Shown here: positions 1 through 8,784 of the stretch, piece by piece
How positions within the stretch are numbered: position 1 is the stretch's first letter
Layout of the letters: each line of letters starts with the position of its first letter
Source of the DNA: Coprenecus sp902388455
GTDB taxonomy: Bacteria; Bacteroidota; Bacteroidia; Bacteroidales; UBA932
Assembly (NCBI GenBank): GCA_963931615.1
Contig: OZ007032.1
Span: 1,674,001-1,738,000 of the forward strand
Direction of reading: 5' to 3'
Length of the DNA stretch: 64,000 nt
Position numbers and translations under genes: made by a program
Notes under the pieces: generated by a model
Told to the model about the DNA's origin: nothing
What the model saw: the letters and a program-made list of their open reading frames with translations, nothing else
The model's database searches: none

Positions 1-1
1 T

Positions 2-163
2 GCGTCGGCTCTGGAGAACAAAATCAACGTATTCGTATCCGGAACGCAGACCAGGAAATCTGTTATCCTGACACTTATCTCCACTTTCGGTATCAAACAG
101 AACAAATACAGCGACCTCGTCCAATGCGAGGTTCTGCTCGATGACCTGTTCCAAAAAATATAA
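2..163 (+). CDS. C-terminus of an AAA-type ATP-binding protein (partial)
   Basis: Only the last 53 codons lie in the window, ending in TAA at 161-163; the 5' part is missing. The visible tail (a basic TRKSV stretch, a hydrophobic strand, then YSDLVQ and a final DDLFQ) resembles the C-terminal end of Bacteroidetes ATP-binding proteins of the archaeal-ATPase-like family, which are common multi-copy genes of unclear function. The nucleotide-binding core is not visible, so the assignment rests on the tail alone. The stop lies 5 nt before the next start. Confidence 0.5.
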   Translation, partial: ASALENKINVFVSGTQTRKSVILTLISTFGIKQNKYSDLVQCEVLLDDLFQKI

Positions 164-168
164 CTGAT

Positions 169-1308
169 ATGATTAAAATGACAATAAGAATATCGGCGGC
201 ACTCCTGCTGGCCGCCATGATTTTCTCCTGCGGCGGCAGCGGCGGCAGGACTACGGACGGAGAGAGTGTCGGGATGCGGTACGCCCGGTACCTGAGCATC
301 TCCGACTGCGGCAGCTACACTGTGGCCGACATCACCAACCCCTGGGACACTGCCCGTCTCCTGCACCGCTACATCCTCGTACCGCAGGACTCTCCCCTGC
401 CTCAGGACATACCTCAGGGCACGCTCGTCCGCACCCCCATTGACCGCATCATCGTCTACTCCTCGGTACATGCCTCGATAATCGACGCCCTCGGAGCCTC
501 CGACCGCATAGCCGGAGTCTGTGAGCCGGAGTACATGACATGCCGGGCCGTGCTTGACGGCGTAGCCGAAGGACGCATCACCGACTGCGGCAGCTCCGTA
601 TCCCCCAGCATCGAGCGGATAGCCGGAGCCGGCGGACAGGTGATCATCGCCTCCCCGTTCCAGAACGGCAGCTACGGGGCGGCCGGCAAGCTGGGGATTC
701 CCATCATCGAGGCGGCTGACTACATGGAGAACGACCCTCTGGGCCGCACAGAATGGATCCGGCTCTTCGGCCTGCTGCTCGACTGTCCCGACCGGGCCGA
801 CTCCCTCTTCCGGGCCGCCGAGACCGGATACAACAGCATCCGGGACAGCGTCGCCGGACACATCCGGGACAACGGGGCACACCGCCCCACCCTTCTGGCC
901 GAGCGCAAGTACGGAGCCTCCTGGGACGTCCCCGGCGGAGCCAGCTACATGGTCCGCATCTATACCGACGCAGGAGCCGACTACATCTTCAGCGGCACCA
1001 CTACTTCCGCCAATGTCAACATGTCCTTTGAGAATGTCCTCCGCGAGGGCATCGACGCCGACATCTGGGTCCTCAAATACTGGAGCCCGCAGCCCATGAC
1101 CTACTCCTCCCTTGAAGCCGAATACAGCCTCTACTCCCGGTTCAACGCATTCCAGAACCGACAGGTCTACGGCTGCAACACCTACTCCTCCACCTACTAC
1201 GACGACATCGTCCTCCACCCCTCATGGATTCTCGAGGACCTGGCCGCCGTCTTCCATCCCGACCTCTTCCCCGGCCATGAGCCGCGCTACTTCAAGCCAC
1301 TACAGTAA
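169..1308 (+). CDS. Periplasmic-binding lipoprotein of a corrinoid/iron-type ABC importer (BtuF/FecB-like)
   Basis: A 379-residue substrate-binding protein of the PF01497 (BtuF/FhuD/FecB) family. It should capture a corrinoid, haem or Fe-siderophore in the periplasm and hand it to the inner-membrane permease. Residues 1-21 are a lipoprotein signal peptide ending in MIFSC, with Cys21 as lipid anchor. The IDRIIVYSSVHASIIDALG stretch is the usual first-lobe motif, and the C-terminal HPDLFP...YFK tail is typical of the Bacteroidetes branch. The matching permease and ATPase lie at 3022-5132 on the other strand, so the system is split by a fimbrillin-like gene. A PduO-type adenosyltransferase at 33449 favours corrinoid as substrate, but this is inference. 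Confidence 0.85.
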   Translation: MIKMTIRISAALLLAAMIFSCGGSGGRTTDGESVGMRYARYLSISDCGSYTVADITNPWDTARLLHRYILVPQDSPLPQDIPQGTLVRTPIDRIIVYSSVHASIIDALGASDRIAGVCEPEYMTCRAVLDGVAEGRITDCGSSVSPSIERIAGAGGQVIIASPFQNGSYGAAGKLGIPIIEAADYMENDPLGRTEWIRLFGLLLDCPDRADSLFRAAETGYNSIRDSVAGHIRDNGAHRPTLLAERKYGASWDVPGGASYMVRIYTDAGADYIFSGTTTSANVNMSFENVLREGIDADIWVLKYWSPQPMTYSSLEAEYSLYSRFNAFQNRQVYGCNTYSSTYYDDIVLHPSWILEDLAAVFHPDLFPGHEPRYFKPLQ

Positions 1309-1502
1309 TTTTAAGGGGGAAAACAAGCCCTGAAAAGAGGCCTAAAACGTTAATTTAAAATTCAATCGACAAGGCAAAAGTAGTGCATTTCCGTCAAAGC
1401 GGCAAATATATCTGTCATAAAAGTAATTAAAACGTTTCCAAACCACATACAGCCTTTCCGACAACCGGATAGGATTTAGACGAACGTTTAAACTTACTTA
1501 AA

Positions 1503-2705
1503 ATGAAAATGCACGCACTGTCAAAACTTCTGATGCCTGCTGCTGTTTTCGGCATTGCCCTGGCCTCCTGCACCAAAGAGCCGCTGCAGGAGCACGGAGG
1601 GCAGACCGAGATCAGACTGGGCAGCGGCATAGAGCTGCAATCGAAAGCTTCATTTACCCAGGCCGACACGCAGATACCAGCCGGAGAGCAGGTCCTCGTG
1701 TGGATAGACCGGAACGTCACGGACCTCCCGGCCCTGTACGGTCAGACAATGACGGCTGACGGCAGCGGCAACCTGAGCGGCGGGACCAAGATGTTCTTTC
1801 CCATGAACGGAGACCACATCAACATCTACTCCCTGCACACAAATGCCGCCATATCTGCCGACACCTACCCTGCAGAGACATTCACACACGAGGTCAAGGC
1901 CACATTCCCCGAAACCAACACCCAGCTCGTGGAGGGTACGGAGGTCAGGGTCTGGGTGGATGAGGCGGCTGAAACCGCTGTCCCTCTCTACGAGAACAAC
2001 GTCTTCACGGCCAACGGTGAAGGAGGGCTCTACGGAGGTGAGACCATGTACTACCCCGCCAGCGAGAATCCGGTCAATATCTACGCCCTGAAGACCAACG
2101 CCACCATCACTGGAAACACTTACCCCGCCAGTGCACTTCAGCACTCCGTAAGCACGGACCAGACTGCCCTGGAGGACTTCGTCAACTCCGATCTGCTCCA
2201 TGCGGACGCGACCGGCATTACTAATGACGTAGAGGTGGTCCCCCTGATATTCTATCATCTGCTGACTAAAGTACAGGTGGCCGTAACCCCTGCCGAAGGT
2301 CTGGTTAAGGAGGACATCGCCGGCCTGGAACTCAATGGAGTACAGATCCTGGCCGAATACACCCTGAGCAAGTCCGTCTCTTCCGATGCCGTGGAGATTG
2401 CCCCTGAAGGAGAGATCCGGACAATAGTCATAGGACACGACATTTCCGACGACTTCGAGCCCCCTGCCTATAACGATGCTGTCATCGTACCCCAGACCCT
2501 TGACGCCGGTACTTCATTTATCGTGGTAACTCTCCTGGACGGCACCCGTCTGGCCTATCAGCTCCCCGAGAGCACTACGTTCACCGCACAGACCGCTTAC
2601 CAGTACCACATCACTGTCAAGAGGGACGGCATGGTCGTAACGACCAGCGTTACGGACTGGCTGCCCGGCGGCATCATTGAAGGTGAAGCAGACATAGTGA
2701 TGTAG
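1503..2705 (+). CDS. Fimbrillin-like lipoprotein with duplicated N-terminal unit
   Basis: A 400-residue surface lipoprotein of the fimbrillin superfamily (Mfa-like/FimA-like), expected to be a pilus subunit or pilus-related adhesin. The signal peptide ends in LASC with Cys23 as the lipid anchor. Residues about 51-132 and 135-217 are two copies of the same unit: each starts with F-x-x-x-(D/N)TQ, runs into V-x-VW(I/V)D, then GG-x-x-M-(F/Y)-(F/Y)P, NIY-x-L-x-TNA and TYPA. The remaining C-terminal half (from about 245) is the normal fimbrillin jelly-roll. No other pilus genes are adjacent. It stands alone between the binding protein and a terminator at 2744. The 194 bp upstream hold no clear promoter on this strand. 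Confidence 0.8.
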   Translation: MKMHALSKLLMPAAVFGIALASCTKEPLQEHGGQTEIRLGSGIELQSKASFTQADTQIPAGEQVLVWIDRNVTDLPALYGQTMTADGSGNLSGGTKMFFPMNGDHINIYSLHTNAAISADTYPAETFTHEVKATFPETNTQLVEGTEVRVWVDEAAETAVPLYENNVFTANGEGGLYGGETMYYPASENPVNIYALKTNATITGNTYPASALQHSVSTDQTALEDFVNSDLLHADATGITNDVEVVPLIFYHLLTKVQVAVTPAEGLVKEDIAGLELNGVQILAEYTLSKSVSSDAVEIAPEGEIRTIVIGHDISDDFEPPAYNDAVIVPQTLDAGTSFIVVTLLDGTRLAYQLPESTTFTAQTAYQYHITVKRDGMVVTTSVTDWLPGGIIEGEADIVM

Positions 2706-2743
2706 AGCCATCCGTTACTCCTGAAACAGACAATTTTTAACAG

Positions 2744-2781
2744 CTAAGCGCCGCCCGGCCCGAAACCGCCGCGGCGCTTAG
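2744..2781 (+). terminator. Terminator hairpin after the fimbrillin-like gene
   Basis: An 11-bp perfect stem (CTAAGCGCCGC at 2744-2754 with its complement at 2771-2781) is followed by TCTTATCC. It lies 39 nt after the fimbrillin stop. The tail is only moderately T-rich. Confidence 0.65.
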
Positions 2782-2844
2782 TCTTATCCTAATGGTAAAC
2801 AAAGTAGCGGCCATTTTCAGCAATACGCACGTATTCAAGCAGAT

Positions 2845-2927
2845 ACTCTCCCAACGTGATCTTTTAGTAGATTTCTGGCAGCCCCACAAGATCACAGCTA
2901 TTTCGTAACACGTTGATCAGTGAGAGT
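2845..2927. repeat. Imperfect inverted repeat in the 2.7-3.0 kb gene-free gap
   Basis: ACTCTC at 2845 matches GAGAGT at 2922; CAACGTG at 2852 matches CACGTTG at 2909; GTGATCTT at 2856 matches AAGATCAC at 2888. A separate perfect 6-bp palindrome (AATACG/CGTATT) sits at 2822-2835. The 2706-3021 stretch otherwise holds only the terminator at 2744 and no supported gene. The left arm resembles the outer end of the element at 12371 (CTCTC, ACGT, TTTTAGT in the same order). Confidence 0.4.
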
Positions 2928-3021
2928 TTGCAGAACTACCCCGCATCGCTACTTACCGTTACCCGACAAAGCAGGAAGCCGGCAAGCCCAGACAGAAGAA
3001 AGCCACCGGACAAAAAGCCCG

Positions 3022-4086
3022 CTAGACAGAAAAAGTCCCCGAGGCAGAAGAAGCCCCCGAGGCAGAGAGCACAGTCAATACCGCCTGCGAGATGCAGGAG
3101 ACCGTAACCGGAGCGGACGCCGAAGTACCTGAGATTTCCAGGCAGGTAGGCGAGAGACAGCGGACACAGGGTATGCCCTCAGCCGGAAGGACCGGAGTGA
3201 AACCGTTGCGGGCCAGGGCATTGGCCATCCAGCGGGCAGTAAGGCTGTCTCCGTCCACTCCGACCTCGGGCCCCGAGACTCCGGTCGAGAGCTGGCCCGA
3301 GCGCACGTCGAAATTCATCCCGCGCCGCCCGAAGAACGCCTTCAGGCTCCCGTCCAGCACCAGGTCCTCCGGAGAGCCGGAGACCACCGGAGCGTCACCC
3401 GAGGGCAGAAGCAGCAGCCGGTCCGAGAATATCAGCGCATTGTCTATATCGTGGGTGGAGAGCAGCACCGCCTTGCCATGCCTGCGGGCCGTATCGTGCA
3501 GCAGCGACATGGTCTCTATCCGGCTGGCCACATCAAGGAAGGCCGTCGGTTCATCCAGTACGATGACCGGACACTCCTGGGCCAGGGCCTTGGCTATCAT
3601 CGTCCTCTGCCGCTCCCCGTCCGAAAGTTCCGAGACATAGGAGTCCGCCTTGTGCGCGATACCCACCGCGGACATCGCCTCCGACACCACCTCCCAGTCC
3701 CGCTCTCCCAGCCTCCCGAAAAAGCCGGTATGCGGCTGCCGTCCCAGGGCCACCAGTTCCCGGACCGTAAGTCCTCCGGCATTGGTCCTCTCAGTGAGCA
3801 CTACCCCCACCGTCAATGCCAGCTCATGGGAAGAATACTCCGACAGTTCCCGCCCGAGTACCCGCACGGTCCCGCCTACAGCCGGCTGGAATCCGCACAG
3901 GGTCCGCAGCAGCGTCGACTTGCCCGCCCCGTTCAGTCCTATCAGCGAGGTCAGTTCCCCGCGGTGCAGGACGAAATTCACCCGCGGATGCACCGTCTTC
4001 CAGCCTTCCTTCCGCCCGCAGCGGTATCCGATGGAGAGGCCGGAGGTTTCCAGCGCAGGAGAAATATTTGAAAGGTCAGTACTCAT
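3022..4086 (-). CDS. ABC importer ATPase (BtuD/FecE-like)
   Basis: The 354-residue ATP-hydrolysing subunit of the corrinoid/iron-type importer. Walker A (GLNGAGKST) is near residues 49-57, the signature (LSDGERQR) near 155, Walker B (VIVLDEPTAFLD) near 175, and an H-loop (STHD) follows. The ATP-binding core is about 250 residues; a C-terminal extension of about 100 residues is present, as in many Bacteroidetes FecE-like proteins. The ATG at 4086 is chosen; an upstream TTG at 4092 would overlap the permease stop by 4 nt. It is translated directly after the permease and belongs to the tmk-DoxX-permease-ATPase run. Confidence 0.88.
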   Translation of the reverse strand: MSTDLSNISPALETSGLSIGYRCGRKEGWKTVHPRVNFVLHRGELTSLIGLNGAGKSTLLRTLCGFQPAVGGTVRVLGRELSEYSSHELALTVGVVLTERTNAGGLTVRELVALGRQPHTGFFGRLGERDWEVVSEAMSAVGIAHKADSYVSELSDGERQRTMIAKALAQECPVIVLDEPTAFLDVASRIETMSLLHDTARRHGKAVLLSTHDIDNALIFSDRLLLLPSGDAPVVSGSPEDLVLDGSLKAFFGRRGMNFDVRSGQLSTGVSGPEVGVDGDSLTARWMANALARNGFTPVLPAEGIPCVRCLSPTCLEISGTSASAPVTVSCISQAVLTVLSASGASSASGTFSV

Positions 4087-4088
4087 GC

Positions 4089-5132
4089 TCAATTGAAATA
4101 TTGGATGCTCTTACGGTTGACTATGACGTATATGATCACCGGCGCCCCGAACAGCGGAGTCACCGCATTCAGCGGCAGCAGCATCCCCGTCCCGGGTATC
4201 ACCGTCAGCATATTGCAGGCCAGGGCAATGCAGGCGCCGGAAAGGGCTGTCGCCGGCACCAGCACGCGGTGGTCCGAAGTCCCCAGCAGCAGCCGGGCGA
4301 TATGGGGCACGGCCAGGCCGATGAAGGATATCGGGCCGCAGAAGGCCGTCACCACGGCTGTCATCAGGCCGGTGCAGACCAGCACGTGGATACGCGCGGC
4401 CCGGACGTTGACTCCCAGGTTGGCGGCGTATTTCTCCCCCAGCAGCAGGGCATTGAGCGGCTTGACCAGCAGCAGGGCCCAGACCAGGCCCGCACAGGCG
4501 GCCGCGGAGAAGAAGGGCAGCTGGGCTGAGGAAACCGAGGAAAAATCCCCCATCCCCCACATCACGAACTGCCGCACCTTGTCGGCCGAGGCATAGTAAT
4601 TCAATATGGAAATGCAGGAGGACACCAGGTAGCCGACCATGATACCGATGATCAGCAGCATCACATTGCTGCCCACCCTCCTGGAGAAGAATACGATAAC
4701 TCCCAGAATGGCGCAGGCCCCGGCCATCGCTCCGGCCACCGTGGCCATGTATCCTCCGAAAGAGCCTACGGTGCCTCCGAAGGCCAGCATTATCAGGGCT
4801 ACGCCCAGATTGGCCCCGTCACTGATTCCCAAGATGGACGGTCCTGCCAGGGGATTGTGAAAGAGGGTCTGCAGCAACAGGCCGCTCACAGCCAGGGCCG
4901 CTCCCGCCAGCAGGGCCGTAGCGGCCTGGGGCAGACGCGAGCCGGTGAGGATGATGCTCCAGGCCGGATTGTCCCCTCCGCCTCCCAGGAGGATGTCCAG
5001 CACCTCCCCCGGAGGAATCGGCACCGCTCCGTAGAAGAGATTGCCCGCCGCCAGCAGCACCAGCAGCGACAGCAGCACCAGGCAGATCCGCCGCTTCCTA
5101 TTGTTCCCCGGGGATTCCTTCTTCCGAGCCAT
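4089..5132 (-). CDS. FecCD-family ABC importer permease (BtuC-like)
   Basis: A 347-residue inner-membrane permease of the BtuC/FecCD family. After a basic N-terminus it shows about ten hydrophobic segments, with the family motifs GDNPAWSIILTGSRLPQ near the N-terminus, NPLAGPSILGIS, and FIGLAVPHIAR with the following loop that contacts the ATPase. The frame is open further upstream to 5252, but those codons lie inside the DoxX gene and give an improbable Gly/Ser/Arg-rich sequence; the ATG at 5132 gives a normal N-terminus and a 35-nt overlap with the upstream gene. It works with the ATPase at 3022 and probably the lipoprotein at 169. Confidence 0.88.
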   Translation of the reverse strand: MARKKESPGNNRKRRICLVLLSLLVLLAAGNLFYGAVPIPPGEVLDILLGGGGDNPAWSIILTGSRLPQAATALLAGAALAVSGLLLQTLFHNPLAGPSILGISDGANLGVALIMLAFGGTVGSFGGYMATVAGAMAGACAILGVIVFFSRRVGSNVMLLIIGIMVGYLVSSCISILNYYASADKVRQFVMWGMGDFSSVSSAQLPFFSAAACAGLVWALLLVKPLNALLLGEKYAANLGVNVRAARIHVLVCTGLMTAVVTAFCGPISFIGLAVPHIARLLLGTSDHRVLVPATALSGACIALACNMLTVIPGTGMLLPLNAVTPLFGAPVIIYVIVNRKSIQYFN

Positions 5133-6459
5133 GACTGCCTCCGGTTTTATTGTTACGCCTTGCCGCACGCCTGGCGGCCTTCTTGCGCCTGCGGAGCCTC
5201 TCCCGCGCCAGCAGCCCCCTGAACTTCCTGCCGTAGACGATTCCGCACACATAACGGAATATTATGATGACCAAAAAGAGCAGAAGTATTGAAGACTCGT
5301 AGAACAAGCGCTGGGCTATGGTTTCACGTGCCGTCACCTCCTCGGTGTCCATCCGGAAAGTCCGCCTTACATCCTCGGGCGAGAACTTCCAGCCAGCCCA
5401 TTTCTTGACCACTATTCCATTGTGGATGAGCATCACACCGCCGTTGGAACGGGACATGGATATGAGAGTCTTTATATCCCCGTAGATCATATAGCGTCCT
5501 ATATCCGGATAACGTGAGACTATCGAGTCCATCACCGGATCCATTACCGGAGCTGCAACCCTGGCCATCCCGCCATGAAAGGCTACCGAGTCCATACTTT
5601 CGTCCACCTTTTTCCAATAGCCGTCACCCAGTTTCTCAGGACTGAGCACAATAAACAGAAACACCGGCACCTCGGAAGCGACCAGTTCCTCCGTCACTAT
5701 CTCGCCGTCAGCCCTGGAGAGCGTCATGTCGAAGAGCAGGTCCCGCTCGTCGCCCAGGTACACCGACTCGGTACTCACATAGTTCCATGTACTGTCGGGC
5801 AGATGCTCCAGGTCGAAATGCTCCTGCCGCCCGTCCTTCTCATAGATGAAGACTGTCTCGAAACTGTCGCTGCCGGAGATTTTTTCCAGACGGGCAGAAA
5901 GATTGGATCCCACCCGGAAATTGCCGTACTCCACGAGAGGGATATTGATATAGGAATACAATACACAGAAGAGGGCCAGCACTCCGTAGGTTGCGAGAAA
6001 AGCCCATTCGGCCGGGATAGGGGCCACCAGCTTGAAATGCTTGCGGAACAGGAATATCGGGACTATACATATCGTCAGCACCACATTCTTGAAGAAAGTC
6101 TCCCACATCGTCAGATGCACCGCCTCTCCGAAACACCCGCACTCCTCGACCGCATCATACAGGGCCATGAAGAATGTCAGCACGGTAAAGAACACCATCA
6201 TGATCAGGCCGGCCCAGGACGCAACTTTCATCCTCACGCACATCAGTACGGCTATACCTATCATGAACTCCGTCAACGACAGCACCATACCTAGCGGCAC
6301 CGCCACGGGGTCCAGAAAACTCAATTGCAGCACCCGCAGATACTCATCGACTATCAACCCAGTACCCACAGGGTCCGTCAGCTTGAAGAATCCCGAAAGG
6401 ATAAACGTCACTCCGAACACCAGCCGGAAGAGAAACATCAGTATCCGCAGCAGTCTCAT
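5098..6459 (-). CDS. DoxX-like membrane protein (BT_3928-type)
   Basis: A 453-residue membrane protein. Residues 1 to about 150 contain the four-helix DoxX-like module (FRLVFGVTFILSGFFKL at the start, then a region with GCFG). A further membrane segment near 165-180 leads into a large extracytoplasmic region with a thioredoxin-like flavour, and a last membrane helix near residues 395-415 precedes a strongly basic tail rich in Arg and Lys. This architecture matches the Bacteroidetes BT_3928 family; its function is not established. It starts in a 4-nt overlap with tmk and overlaps the permease start by 35 nt, so it is co-transcribed with both. Confidence 0.75.
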   Translation of the reverse strand: MRLLRILMFLFRLVFGVTFILSGFFKLTDPVGTGLIVDEYLRVLQLSFLDPVAVPLGMVLSLTEFMIGIAVLMCVRMKVASWAGLIMMVFFTVLTFFMALYDAVEECGCFGEAVHLTMWETFFKNVVLTICIVPIFLFRKHFKLVAPIPAEWAFLATYGVLALFCVLYSYINIPLVEYGNFRVGSNLSARLEKISGSDSFETVFIYEKDGRQEHFDLEHLPDSTWNYVSTESVYLGDERDLLFDMTLSRADGEIVTEELVASEVPVFLFIVLSPEKLGDGYWKKVDESMDSVAFHGGMARVAAPVMDPVMDSIVSRYPDIGRYMIYGDIKTLISMSRSNGGVMLIHNGIVVKKWAGWKFSPEDVRRTFRMDTEEVTARETIAQRLFYESSILLLFLVIIIFRYVCGIVYGRKFRGLLARERLRRRKKAARRAARRNNKTGGSHGSEEGIPGEQ

Positions 6460-7124
6460 AGCACCTTCCTTATACGTTCAAACACTTCTCCGGCCGGCGG
6501 CATCTGTCCGTCGGCGCCGCAGCAGTCCACCCTCAGGAAGGCGGGGTCCTTGCGGCAAAGGCGCAGATACACCTCCCGGACCCTCTGCTGGAAGTCCAGG
6601 TCGGCCTCATGTATGTCCTGCCCGCCGTGGAGGTACTCACGGTCGCTTCCCTCCCGCTGGGCTGCCAGACGGCCGCTCACGAAGGACAGGGGCACGTCCA
6701 GGAAAATATTCAGGTCCGGGCGGGGTATCCCGTACACCTCATATTCGGTCCGCAGGATCCATTCTTCCAGGGCAATGGATTCCTCCGTGGAAGAGAGCTT
6801 CGCGCATTGAAAGGCAATGTTGGAATACACATACCTGTCCAGCAGGACCGTCCTTCCCTCCTGAAGCCAGCGGCGGATAAGGGCCGAGGCGTCCCTGCGG
6901 TCCTCCGCGAAGAGCAGGGCCACTATCATCGGATGCACCTGGTCCATACGGCCGAACTCCCCCCGGAGGAAGCGGGCTATCATGTCCCCGACCACAGGAG
7001 CGTCGAAGCGGGGAAAATGCAGGTATTCAGGCTCCTGCCCCTGACGGCGGGTGAGATATTCCCTTACATTGGCCACCTGGGTGGACTTACCCGAGCCGTC
7101 GAGACCTTCTATTACTATAAGCAT
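6456..7124 (-). CDS. tmk: Thymidylate kinase
   Basis: A 222-residue dTMP kinase that phosphorylates dTMP to dTDP with ATP, feeding dTTP synthesis. The P-loop GLDGSGKST is at residues 7-15, the DRY motif at 96-98, and a lid region rich in Arg follows (RLAAQREGSDREY). The length is normal. It is the first gene of a minus-strand run (tmk, DoxX, permease, ATPase), overlapping the next gene by 4 nt. A consensus -7 box lies 27 nt upstream of the start. Confidence 0.93.
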   Translation of the reverse strand: MLIVIEGLDGSGKSTQVANVREYLTRRQGQEPEYLHFPRFDAPVVGDMIARFLRGEFGRMDQVHPMIVALLFAEDRRDASALIRRWLQEGRTVLLDRYVYSNIAFQCAKLSSTEESIALEEWILRTEYEVYGIPRPDLNIFLDVPLSFVSGRLAAQREGSDREYLHGGQDIHEADLDFQQRVREVYLRLCRKDPAFLRVDCCGADGQMPPAGEVFERIRKVL

Positions 7125-7150
7125 ATTTTCCTATCCTTGTTGAAACTCTG

Positions 7151-7158
7151 CAAAAATA
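7151..7158 (-). promoter_or_regulatory. Putative -7 box for tmk
   Basis: TATTTTTG on the minus strand fits the Bacteroidetes TAnnTTTG box. It lies 26 nt before the tmk ATG. No clear -33 box is seen. Confidence 0.5.
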
Positions 7159-7180
7159 ACTATTTATACCGAAACTTCGC

Positions 7181-7188
7181 TATCTTTG
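7181..7188 (+). promoter_or_regulatory. Putative -7 box for the AAA/nuclease gene
   Basis: TATCTTTG fits TAnnTTTG and lies 23 nt before the ATG at 7212. It is divergent from the tmk box only 22 bp away. Confidence 0.55.
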
Positions 7189-7211
7189 TATTCTGACATT
7201 ATTCTACCGCC

Positions 7212-8777
7212 ATGGACAACGACCGCAGATACTACCCGATAGGACTCCAGACATTCTCGGAGCTCCGCACGAGAAAGAACTACGTGTACATCGACAAGAC
7301 GGAGTATGTTTACCGCATGACGAACTCAGATGCGAAGTACATCTTCCTGAGCCGTCCCAGACGGTTCGGCAAGTCGCTGCTGGTCTCCACCCTGCACAGC
7401 TACTTCGATGGACGCAGGGAGCTGTTCAAGGGACTGGCAATCGAAGGACTGGAGAAAGACTGGACGGTGTACCCCGTACTGCATTTCGACATGAGCATGG
7501 CAAAACATGCGGAGAAGGAGCAACTGGAGTCGATGATAAGTTTCCAACTGCTCGATTACGAAAAAATCTATGGCAAGTCAGAGGAAGGAGCCGGTCTCAA
7601 CGACAGGCTCACAGGCCTCATCAAGCGGGCCTCACAGCAGACCGGAAGGCAGGTAGTGGTACTCATCGACGAGTACGACGCCCCGCTGCTGGACATAATA
7701 CACGAGGAGCGCAACCTGCCTGTGCTGCGCCAGGTCATGCGCAACTTCTACAGTCCCCTTAAGGCCTGCGACCCCTGGCTGCGGTTCGTCTTCCTGACAG
7801 GCATAACCAAGTTCTCGCAGCTGAGCATCTTCAGCGAGCTGAACAACATCAAGAACATCAGCATGGACACGGATTATGCCGCCGTCTGCGGTATAACTGA
7901 GGATGAGATGCTCTCCCAGATGAACGAGGACATTGACCTGATGGCGGACAGGATGCGGCTGAGCCGCGAGGAACTGCTGGAAAAGCTGAAAGACTACTAC
8001 GACGGATATCATTTCACCTGGCCCTCGCCGGATATTTACAATCCCTACAGTCTGATGAACGCTTTCGCCGACAAGAAGATACGTTCCTTCTGGTTCGGAA
8101 GCGGCACACCCACCTACCTTCTGGAAATGCTCCGCAAATATCACGTGTCTCCCTCCGAGATAGGAGGCGGCAGTGCGACCGCAGATGAGTTCGATGCCCC
8201 CACAGAAAAGCTGACAAGCATAACTCCACTGCTATATCAGAGCGGATACCTCACCATAAAGGACGGCAGCGAGTTCACCGAAGTGTACACCCTCGACTTC
8301 CCAAACCGGGAGATTCGGGTCGGCATGATGCGCAGCCTCCTGCCGAACTATCTCGGCTATAGTGCCGGCAAAGGCAATACGACTGTAGCCCTGATGTACG
8401 AGGCCATATACCATGAGGACATGGACAAGGCCCTGCATCTGCTCCAGACCTTCCTCTCCACTGTCCCCTACACCGACAACACTGACTACGAGGGACACTG
8501 GCAGCAGATGTTATACGTCATATTCAGCATTTTCGGATACTATGTGGACGTGGAAGTACGTACCCCAAAAGGCCGCGTAGACATGGTCATGCGGACTGCC
8601 ACGAAACTATATCTGGTAGAGCTGAAGCTCGACAGGAGCGCGGAGACAGCCATGCAGCAGATTGACCTCAAGCAGTACCCGGAGCGGTTCGCCCTCTGCG
8701 GCCTGCCCGTAGTCAGGGTCGCCGTCAACTTCGACTCCGCCACCCACACCATCAATGACTGGATTATCTCAGAATGA
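7212..8777 (+). CDS. AAA-ATPase-like / PD-(D/E)XK nuclease-domain protein
   Basis: A 521-residue protein of the AAA-ATPase_like (PF09820) plus PD-(D/E)XK (PF08011) family. The P-loop-like SRPRRFGKS is at residues 47-55, and VVLIDEYDAPLLD near 150-162 is the Walker B/sensor region. The C-terminal nuclease-like core shows GRVDMVM near 455 and YLVELKLD near 467-474, matching a D-x-ExK active site. These proteins are strongly expanded in gut Bacteroidales and Porphyromonas; their function is unknown and links to mobile DNA have been suggested. It has its own promoter and is followed after only 7 nt by the large palindrome at 8785-8890. Confidence 0.85.
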   Translation: MDNDRRYYPIGLQTFSELRTRKNYVYIDKTEYVYRMTNSDAKYIFLSRPRRFGKSLLVSTLHSYFDGRRELFKGLAIEGLEKDWTVYPVLHFDMSMAKHAEKEQLESMISFQLLDYEKIYGKSEEGAGLNDRLTGLIKRASQQTGRQVVVLIDEYDAPLLDIIHEERNLPVLRQVMRNFYSPLKACDPWLRFVFLTGITKFSQLSIFSELNNIKNISMDTDYAAVCGITEDEMLSQMNEDIDLMADRMRLSREELLEKLKDYYDGYHFTWPSPDIYNPYSLMNAFADKKIRSFWFGSGTPTYLLEMLRKYHVSPSEIGGGSATADEFDAPTEKLTSITPLLYQSGYLTIKDGSEFTEVYTLDFPNREIRVGMMRSLLPNYLGYSAGKGNTTVALMYEAIYHEDMDKALHLLQTFLSTVPYTDNTDYEGHWQQMLYVIFSIFGYYVDVEVRTPKGRVDMVMRTATKLYLVELKLDRSAETAMQQIDLKQYPERFALCGLPVVRVAVNFDSATHTINDWIISE

Positions 8778-8784
8778 ATATACC

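Noticed and set aside
1403..1410. A minus-strand TATATTTG box in the 1309-1502 gap
   Set aside because: It would fire toward the 3' end of the binding-protein gene with no minus-strand gene to serve; taken as a chance match.
1650..2438. A 262-codon minus-strand open frame over the fimbrillin gene
   Set aside because: The plus frame has a lipobox and a repeated domain; the minus frame has neither.
2913..3132. Lys/Arg/Pro-rich small frames before the ABC ATPase stop
   Set aside because: They arise from a purine-rich low-complexity stretch (repeated GAGGCAGA-type units) that forms the Ala/Ser-rich tail of the ATPase on the other strand.
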